DNA from: Simmondsia chinensis | Taxonomy: Eukaryota > Streptophyta > Magnoliopsida > Caryophyllales > Simmondsiaceae | Length of the DNA: 64,000 nucleotides | Direction of reading: 5' to 3' | NCBI GenBank assembly: GCA_018398585.1 | Contig: JAGTTD010000018.1 | Location: 7,501 to 71,500 of the forward strand | Shown here: piece by piece, positions 57,388 to 64,000 of the stretch | How positions within the stretch are numbered: position 1 is the stretch's first letter | How the letters are laid out: each line of letters starts with the position of its first letter | Made by a program: the position numbers and the translations under genes | The notes under the pieces: model-generated | The model's database searches: none | Told to the model about the DNA's origin: nothing | The model's input: only the letters and a program-made list of their open reading frames with translations

Positions 57388-57904
57388 TGTTGGTATAAAC
57401 ACTTGCAAAATCAAGTAAACGGGTAACTTTTCGATCTATAGGTTTCGAGACGTGTCACTTTCCTTAAGACTTATTTCAACATATGAAATAGTCTCGGGGA
57501 TACAACGATAACCAAATAAAATGGAGTGAAAGCATGTAAAGGGAAATATAGGGAGATGTAAGAGAACGACCATTTTTCACAAACAATGATAGTTTTTCAT
57601 CATCACTAACAATCAAATTAGTAGGGTATATATAATAATTCAAGCGAAAGAAGACATCCCAAAACATGCCTCAAAGAAAGGGCGCGAAGGCTGGAAGTTA
57701 CCGCGCACAAACTGGTAAAAAACTGTCCCTGTGTGTCGACACACACCTCTGCATCCCTGTTCCGTAAGAATGTGTGTCGACACACCAGCCCTGTATGTCG
57801 ACACACATCCCAACACACTTCAAAACATATCAAACAAACATCGGGACCAACTTTCAACGCTATAGTCACAATTCTTATAGCATTATTTTGAAAATACATC
57901 AACA
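57388..57904 (-). repeat. copia A 5' LTR
   Basis: 517 bp, pairs with 53702-54270. Three TGTGTCGACACA-type palindromes lie at about 57731-57805. A standard TGGTATCAGAGC primer site is not seen next to it, so the primer site has decayed or was of another type. Confidence 0.9.
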
Positions 57905-58380
57905 TGCACTATCTTGTATGAAGGTTTATGCAGGATCTGGTTAATACTAACTTAACGGATAAAACAATAATTAATATCTTCATTAATCGACTACGTAAAT
58001 ACCAACTCTAAGTTTTCAGTTGCGAAAAACCAGCTTGAAATTGTGGAAGCATTATGCAAAAAGGCTAATGAGTATATCTCTCTTAAGGATGTCATATGCC
58101 TTCAACCGAGAGGAATACTAAGGGGCTAAAACAAGAAATTAACCGATTTGGCAAATCCAAGTATTAGAAACAATCACATGAAATGCAGGAGGTTCTTGCC
58201 AAAGAACAACTCCCAAACTATTATCATTTCAACTTGTTAAAGGTGTCCTTGCAATGAATTTTGTATGAAATAGAAGACAACTAGATACTCAAGCTGGGAA
58301 AGAAAATAGGGGCTCTGCTATTTAAACAAAATGAAGGAAAGTGGTGTGAATTTCATCGTTGATTGAAGGCACTGCACAGA

Positions 58381-60110
58381 GAATTGCCAAGTTATAGAAA
58401 GAAAAAAAAATGAAGGATTATTTAAGAAGGGATATTTGGAGCAATATGTAGATTATGAGAAGTTAAGCTCAATAGGCAAAGAATATATAGGTGTCTGCCT
58501 TTGATGTCTCTTGTTTTTGTATGTTTTTTCTTTGAATTAATGTACATTTTAATGTAATCTTCATGTTAACAAGAAAAAAAACATAGGAGGATGGAGTGAA
58601 CTAGAAAAGCATTGCAGAACAATAAAACTAGGCATTTTTAAACATCTTGCATGAAAGACATGACAATGTGTGCAAAAAGGTCCAACTTAAGATCTGAATG
58701 ATTGATCCTTGGACCGATCGATCAACCTAGAAACAAAGGGCCCTTTGTTGAGCAAATTGATTGGCAGGAAACAATATCTAGCTCTTGTCATCGTGATTGA
58801 TTAGGCAGACACCTTTTTACTTTTGAATTCTCGATCGATCGACATTTTAAGCCAATCGATGCGGTGTATTTTTCTTTGGCTTATGGGATATATAAATCTC
58901 CTTAAGCCAGGGGTTTTGTGCATCTTCTTTTTGGACAATTTCTAATTCTTCCTCTCTTGTATCATTGAGAAGACCAAAGCACACGTGAAATGGGGATTTA
59001 AGAAGGAAATTGTGACATCATTAATTAAAGAAGTCGACATCTCCATGAGTTTTTCTTCCCCTTTTCTAGTTTAGTTTGTGCTTTTTAGACTCGAACGGAG
59101 GATTAGACTCTTTGCTTGTGGGTGGTGGATGATTACTTTTCTGGATCCCAAATTTTACGACTTTATTCGTTGATGACCTTTGTTATACGATTGTCCCGAT
59201 TTGGTGGGGTAATTTGATTATATGATTGGATTTTCTTTTACATGCTTGTAGCAATTTGTGGGTTTTCAATTAATTCGTGTGTTGCCTTGTGCTTATAGCA
59301 TGGACCATCATGTAAGGATTTTCATGGGCAATCACGTGTTATAGTTATACTCAATCTCGAATGCATATCTTTTAATTGAATTACATTTAATTTGGAGTTA
59401 AAAAAGGGACTTCTTAGAACTATTAAGATAATCCATATGATACCCTGGGTCATTAGATGGGTATGCCCTTAAACTACATTCATTACCCTAAGGTCATCTT
59501 TGAAGCATATAAGTGGTGTTGAGACTGGAACTGGGGCTAGAATTTCAATTCTATTGTTTCGTTTACCAACTAGAATTGGAATTATAGTTCCACTGCCTAA
59601 TTCCATGAAATTAAATTTTAACTGAAAATCATATTTTTCAATTCCCGAGGGTGAGGGTAAGGAATTGCAATTCCATTGGCCTAACATTGGAAATGACCTC
59701 ACTTGATTAATCCAAACTCAAGATAATTCAAAATCGAAAGATTTATACATGACCTAAAATTTGACCTGAACCCCTAAATCACCCAACACAAATGACTTGA
59801 ACTTGAAATGGCCAAAAACAGCTTAACTCAAAGTCCAAAGTGACCCAATCCAATTGATTGGAAATTCGAGATGACTCAAATCCAAAAAAATGGATCTACT
59901 AGACTTGAATGCGATGTAAATAAGTTGAGCAGAAGTGGAAATGACTCGACCAAATTGACTCAAAACCTAATATGACCCAAACTAGAAGTGATCCGACCCA
60001 TCTCAAACTTTTGCCTTAGATGAATCGAAATTTGAAGTAATACAATCCGGTTGTCCCAAAACTAAGATGACTCCAGCTCAAAATGACCTAAATCAACTTA
60101 AAATTTCTAG
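58381..60110. other. Intergenic DNA, simple degenerate repeats
   Basis: No gene seen. 58690-58870 has several GATCGATCGA words. 59510-59700 has GGAATTCC-like inverted words (CTAGAATTGGAATT and GGAATTGCAATTCCATTGG), which may be a decayed MITE. 59710-60070 is a run of degenerate TGACYCAAA-type words on the plus strand. Confidence 0.5.
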
Positions 60111-60257
60111 CCTACAACAACAACAACAATCCCAGTGCCTCAAGGGCTCCGGCAAAAGAGAGTCTGTTTCCGAGGATCTCCAACTTGATAGACATGTCAT
60201 CATCGTATCACGACAACCTGTGAGCAATAGGGCAGCAATGCATAAGAGCGGGACATA
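60111..60257 (-). mobile_element. TTG-tailed SINE fragment
   Basis: The plus strand reads CTACAACAACAACAACAATCCCAGTGCCTCAAGGGCTCC, the reverse of a TS-type SINE tail (GGAGCCCTTGAGGCACTGGG then TTG repeats). The following 100 bp to the copia B LTR is less recognisable. Copia B has inserted at or near its end. Confidence 0.65.
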
Positions 60258-60262
60258 GTATA

Positions 60263-60960
60263 TGTTAGAACAAATCTACGAATTACTTGCAAAATCCTTG
60301 CAAACCGGTAACCGAAAGATCCAAGGTATTGAGCTATGTAACCACTTTCCTTAAGGTTTATTTCGGTATACGAAATATCCTTAGGGAAACAACAACAACC
60401 AAATATGAAGTGAACATGTGTAAAGGGAGAGGTTGATAGAGATGTAGAGAGATTGAAGTTTTGTTACTAAAGAACACAACACAACAACACAAGAATACTT
60501 GAACCTAAAACTCTTTTAATCTCTTTTCTTCTCTTGTGTTTTTAATCAATTCAATGCATCCAAGTAACAAGCAAGAAATCTAGGGTATTTATATGTATAC
60601 CATGAAGAGAGATCTCCCTAAAAAACCAAGCAAAAAGCGGCAACAAACCGGGAAAAAATGGGCAAAAAACTGCCAATACAGACCTGTGTGTTGACACCCA
60701 GATCGACACACTGTGCCTGTGTGTCGACAAATAACTTTTCTCCATGTGCTTCTGTAAAAGGCTATGTATTGACACACGGGCCATGTGTGTCGACACACAG
60801 ATGTTCCCCTGTGGTTTTATTGGTTTCTGTGTCGACACACATGGCCCATGTGTCGACACACACCCCCACCAAACTTTAAACACTTAAATAAATATCGGGA
60901 CAATCTCAAACTCATCTTATACATGTATTATTCAACACACATTTTAAAAATACATCAACA
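60263..60960 (-). repeat. copia B 3' LTR
   Basis: 698 bp. Shares CACTTTCCTTAAGG-TTATTTC-GTATACGAAATA blocks with the copia A LTRs. It has several TGTGTCGACACA-type palindromes at about 60690-60865, including a long near-palindrome around CACACATGGCCCATGTG (60836-60852). Confidence 0.85.
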
Positions 60961-61555
60961 ATCCCCCGCCATTTTTAAAATACAAGCAATCTCAAAATTA
61001 ACATCTTAGTAAAAGGAGGCCTTATTGTGCATCATCGAGGGTGTCTCACGATTGAACTCCCAGCTAGTGAAAAGACCATACGGTTAATCGGATTAAAAAC
61101 GGTAGGCCAAGCTTTGAACCATACAACCCATTTGACTAACCGACCATCTAATCACGTATAAGGCGTACTCCCTGTACACACCCTACAACTCCCAGATTGA
61201 CACATTTGTGGCCTTGTGTCCTGTACCCTTCGTGAGTGTTTCAGAGCCAAACCCTTAGTCAAAAATCACCCCTTTGAAGCGGCCAAACTTCAACACACAC
61301 TAAGGTGGACCTCATTGATCATGTCCCTGCGACGTGACATTCAATAAGTTCTAGAACTAGGTCCATTAAGGGCTTTTGCTCATCCTCTTTGAATCTCTGA
61401 CGCAGGAATCAAGCACTTCACACTTGGGATGGAAAAATTCTTATTTAGTGCTTGCAGTCACACAGATGACAAGTCTCTCTCTTAAACCCCAGACCTAGCA
61501 TCATACTAGGTGTCGAGTTGAGGGCCTATCATGGGCGACTAATAATGACAGGTTT
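60961..61555 (-). other. copia B 3' untranslated region
   Basis: Colinear with copia A 54271-54840 and non-coding. No other feature seen. Confidence 0.7.
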
Positions 61556-62458
61556 CAACCCCATCCCTTTACTTGATTTTAGAACCAAATCTCTAGCCAG
61601 ACCTTTTGTAAACGGATCCGCTAGATTCTGACTGTTCTCACGAAGTCCACAGTGATAACACCTTCTCGAACAAGGTGTCTCACTATACTATGCCTTACAC
61701 TAATGTGTCTAGACTTCCCGTTATCCACATCACTGTACGCTCTGGAAAGTGTTGCTTGACTATCACAGTGGATAGATATTGGTGATATTGGCTTAGGCCA
61801 CAAAAGATATCTCATACAAGAGATTCTTTAACCACTCAGCCTCTTTAGCCATAGACGCGAGAGCTATAAACTCCGCCGCCATTGTTAAATCATATATGCA
61901 AGTTTGTTTCTTAGAACCTTAAGAAACTGCACCCCCACCAATTAGGAATACCCATCCACTCGTGGATACATGATCCTCCACATCAGAGATCCAACTTGTA
62001 TTAGAGTACCCTCCCAAAATAAGAGGATACCCTGCATAAGAAAGACCATGGTTTATAGTCTTCTTAAGGTACTTCAGTACCCAATGCATTGCATCCCAAT
62101 GCATCTTACTCGGATTACTAGTATATCTACTCAGCTTTCCAACAACAAAGGTGATATCGGGCGTTGTGCTCGTCATAGTGTACATGAGACAGCCAATGGC
62201 TCGTGCATACTCTAGTTGTGATACTGGAGCTCCATCATTCGGTACTAGTTTCACACTAGGATCCATTGGAATGGGTACCGGTGCACAATCAAAGAAATGG
62301 AACTTTTTCAACACATTTTCAACATAGTGAGACTGTGTTAAGGAAATGGTATCACAATTTCTTACAATCCTTATACTGAGGATTATCTCTGCCTCACCCA
62401 TGTCTTTCATAGTAAGGTTTTTCGCGAGAAACTGTTTAGTTATCTCTACTTGTTCCAC
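61556..62458 (-). pseudogene. copia B RT end and RNase H, broken
   Basis: The segment 62458-61919 has KDMGEAEIILSIRIVRN, PIPMDPSVKLVPNDG, YARAIGCLMYTMTSTTPDI and KLSRYTSNPSKMHWDAM. RNase H continues at 61910-61556 in another frame, with ISIHCDSQATLS and KSRHISVRHSIV. Frameshifts lie near 61915 and 61815. Confidence 0.85.
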
Positions 62459-63363
62459 ATCAGTACCAAAATCAGCATGTCATCAACATATAAACATATA
62501 ACGACCCCTTTGCCATTATCAAACTTGCTATAGACACGTTTATCTGATTCGTTTATAACGAATCCGTTGTTTAGAACAACCTGATCAAACTTCAGGTGCC
62601 GCTACTTCGGGGCTTGCTTTATCCCATACAGAGATCGTATGAGTTTACACACTTTTCTCTCTTGGCCAAGAACAACAAAACCTTCCGATTGTTCCATGTA
62701 CACTTCCTCTTCTAGCTCACCATTCAGGTATGTCATTTTGACATCCATTTGGTGTATCGCTAGTTTATAAATTGAGGCAAGGGCTATCAAAACCCTTATC
62801 GTCAATATTCTTAACACGGGGGCATACGTGTCAAAGTAGTCCAATCCATGTTTTTGGGTGAACCCTTTAGCTACCAATCGGGCCTTGAACTTATCTATTG
62901 TTCCATCGACTTTCATTCTCTTTTTGAAGATCCATTTACATCCTATAGGTTTACTACCTCATGGAAAATCCACCAATATCTAGGTATTATTCCTAATGAT
63001 GGAATCTATCACATCATTCACAGCCTCCCGCCAAAAGGAGGCATCATGAGACCTCATCGCCTCATTAAACGTCATGGGATCAGCTTCCATGACACAATAA
63101 TATGGAACCACTTGGTCCACATCGTTCCTCGAACCTTATACCAAAAACGTGTAGAAGTCCAAACCGAAAGATTTCTCTTTCCTTGCTCTCTTACTCCTTC
63201 GGAGTTCTAGAGCACTTTCAGGGACATCTTCTCTCTCATGATGAATATCGTCATATGACACTTGAGCGTCACTCTCAATCGGTACATAATCCCTCGGTCT
63301 AGGGATAGAGATAAATTGATTCTCATCAAGTAAAGCGTCTCTCGATTCTATTATTGTATTCAC
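62459..63363 (-). pseudogene. copia B reverse transcriptase N-terminal part, broken
   Basis: Segments 63363-63136 (NTIIESRDALLDENQF, RRSKRARKEKSFGLDFYTFL) and 62916-62602 (MKVDGTIDKFKARLVAKGFT, IHQMDVKMTYLNGELEEEVY, LIRSLYGIKQAPK) match copia A part by part. Stops and indels separate them. The region around the YVDD box (about 62460-62600) is out of frame. Confidence 0.86.
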
Positions 63364-64000
63364 ATTGATATAATCATTAGATTCAATTACATAGAACCGA
63401 TATGCCTTGCTATGAGACGCATATCCGACAAAGATGGAATCAATGCCTCTTTCACCTAACTTGTTACGTTTAGGTTCAGGCCGTTAGCATTGTCTCATCC
63501 CAAAATCCATCACTGAGACCGGAATAAGGTAACATTGAGTTAATCATTTTAATTAGAGTTCGGTTTTTCCTCTCAGCCATGCCATTCTGTTGTGGCGTAT
63601 ACGGAGCAGTTATATCATGTATAATTCCGATGGTTTCAAAATAATTGGAATCATAGTATTCCCCACCACAGTCCGACCTAAGGCGCTTGAGGAAGGTCTC
63701 ACAGTGTAGTTCAGTTTCTACTTTATATACTTTAAATCTATCAAACGTGTCATCTTTGTGATTTATGAGATATACATAACAAAATCTCGAACAATCGTCT
63801 ATAAATGTTATTAAATATCGCCTTCCAGGTAAACTCGGTGTGTTCTTGAAATCACATAAATGCCATGTACAAGGTCAAGTAAATTAGTCACTTCTTTGCA
63901 TTGAAGGAAATGGCAATCTTGTTATTTTTCTACGTTTTGCATTTATCATCAATTTTATCTATGTGAGATATCAACGAAGAATTAACCATTTCATGCATTC
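63364..64000 (-). pseudogene. copia B integrase, partial
   Basis: From the right edge inward: an FIDDCSRF-type catalytic Asp block (about 63800-63830), LRSDCGGEYYDSNYF (about 63650-63690), then TPQQNGMAERKNRT with the catalytic Glu (about 63560-63600). A short deletion near 63480 removes the SCHILNRV segment that copia A retains, joining FWDE directly to the KRNKLGERG stretch. The domain's N-terminus lies outside the window. Confidence 0.85.

Larger units (their letters stand above)
53702..57904 (-). mobile_element. Ty1/copia element, copia A, internally deleted
   Basis: LTRs at 53702-54270 and 57388-57904 begin TGTTGGT and end CATCAACA. Flanks TGCGC (53697-53701) and TGCAC (57905-57909) are a 5-bp target duplication with one mismatch. 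Minus-strand order: 5' LTR, gag N-terminus (57345-56960), integrase C-terminus, RT, RNase H, 3' LTR. Gag runs directly into the end of integrase, so gag C-terminus, protease and the integrase core are deleted. It is non-autonomous. The same family as copia B. Confidence 0.92.
53430..58380 (+). pseudogene. Tat gag relic split by the copia A insertion
   Basis: The left part (53430-53701) reads on the plus strand, with frame changes, as F-A-G/AGFIARMSIKDVKEEVS-like gag, then TLRGIVQMWFVPFPSG and KGKFEPFA. After copia A the right part (57910-58380) resumes with a KVYAGS-like R-Y/F-M segment, NLTDKTIINIFINRLR, and a QKGANEYISL-like segment. This is the same block order as the Tat gag at 29160-29680. 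The two halves meet exactly at copia A's target duplication. It is a different, older copy than the 28374-41198 element. Confidence 0.72.
60263..64000 (-). mobile_element. Ty1/copia element, copia B, partial (runs off window)
   Basis: The left end is a 698-bp LTR (60263-60960) beginning TGTTAGAACAAATC and ending CATCAACA. A GGCGGGGGAT purine tract (minus strand) adjoins it. Minus-strand coding segments in order from the right edge: integrase, RT, RNase H. The 5' LTR, gag and protease lie beyond the window. Sequence and LTR motifs show the same family as copia A, but with clear divergence. Confidence 0.9.

Overview
This is nuclear DNA of a flowering plant, most likely a eudicot. The evidence is two host genes with plant-type multi-exon structure, long introns full of transposons, plant LTR-retrotransposon families (Ty1/copia, Ty3/gypsy Tat and chromovirus), TTG-tailed SINEs, hAT-type MITEs, a plant LINE RNase H fragment and an endogenous caulimovirid. 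The species cannot be named from sequence alone. No tRNA, rRNA or CRISPR feature was seen.

Layout. 1-1348 is unrecognised. 1349-6901 is a complete but dead copia element (minus strand) with 174-bp LTRs and a 5-bp target duplication. 7751-8526 is a 5'-truncated LINE copy with a 10-bp target duplication. 8527-13290 is AT-rich and holds a decayed copia integrase (about 10280-10760). 13290-19205 is an endogenous pararetrovirus (minus strand) with an internal deletion and an inverted duplication. 19790-19925 is a SINE tail.

The first host gene, 20782-26891 (+), is an intact 10-exon O-fucosyltransferase-family (GT106-like) gene whose spliced frame reads 508 aa. The second, 42528-52679 (+), is an intact 11-exon THO complex subunit 3 (THO3/TEX1) WD40 gene of 313 aa. 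All inferred junctions are GT-AG and in phase. THO3 intron 5 is about 6.1 kb because of a chromovirus relic, a nested MITE and a copia LTR piece; its intron 7 holds a SINE tail and a second MITE.

Between the two genes lies a 12.8-kb Tat-lineage Ty3/gypsy element (28374-41198, +) with CAACA target duplications. Its gag-pol is interrupted by stops and a frameshift. Between integrase and the 3' LTR it carries about 6.5 kb of extra sequence: an antisense gene with at least one intron and a coiled-coil end, two tandem-repeat arrays (about 81-bp units with hairpins and about 61-bp units), and an antisense F-box-like ORF with a single premature stop. This extra cargo is the most unusual content of the window.

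53430-64000 is a nested transposon zone. A Tat gag relic is split by a copia element (copia A, 53702-57904, minus). A related copia element (copia B, from 60263, minus) runs off the right edge. The LTRs of both carry clusters of a TGTGTCGACACA palindrome.
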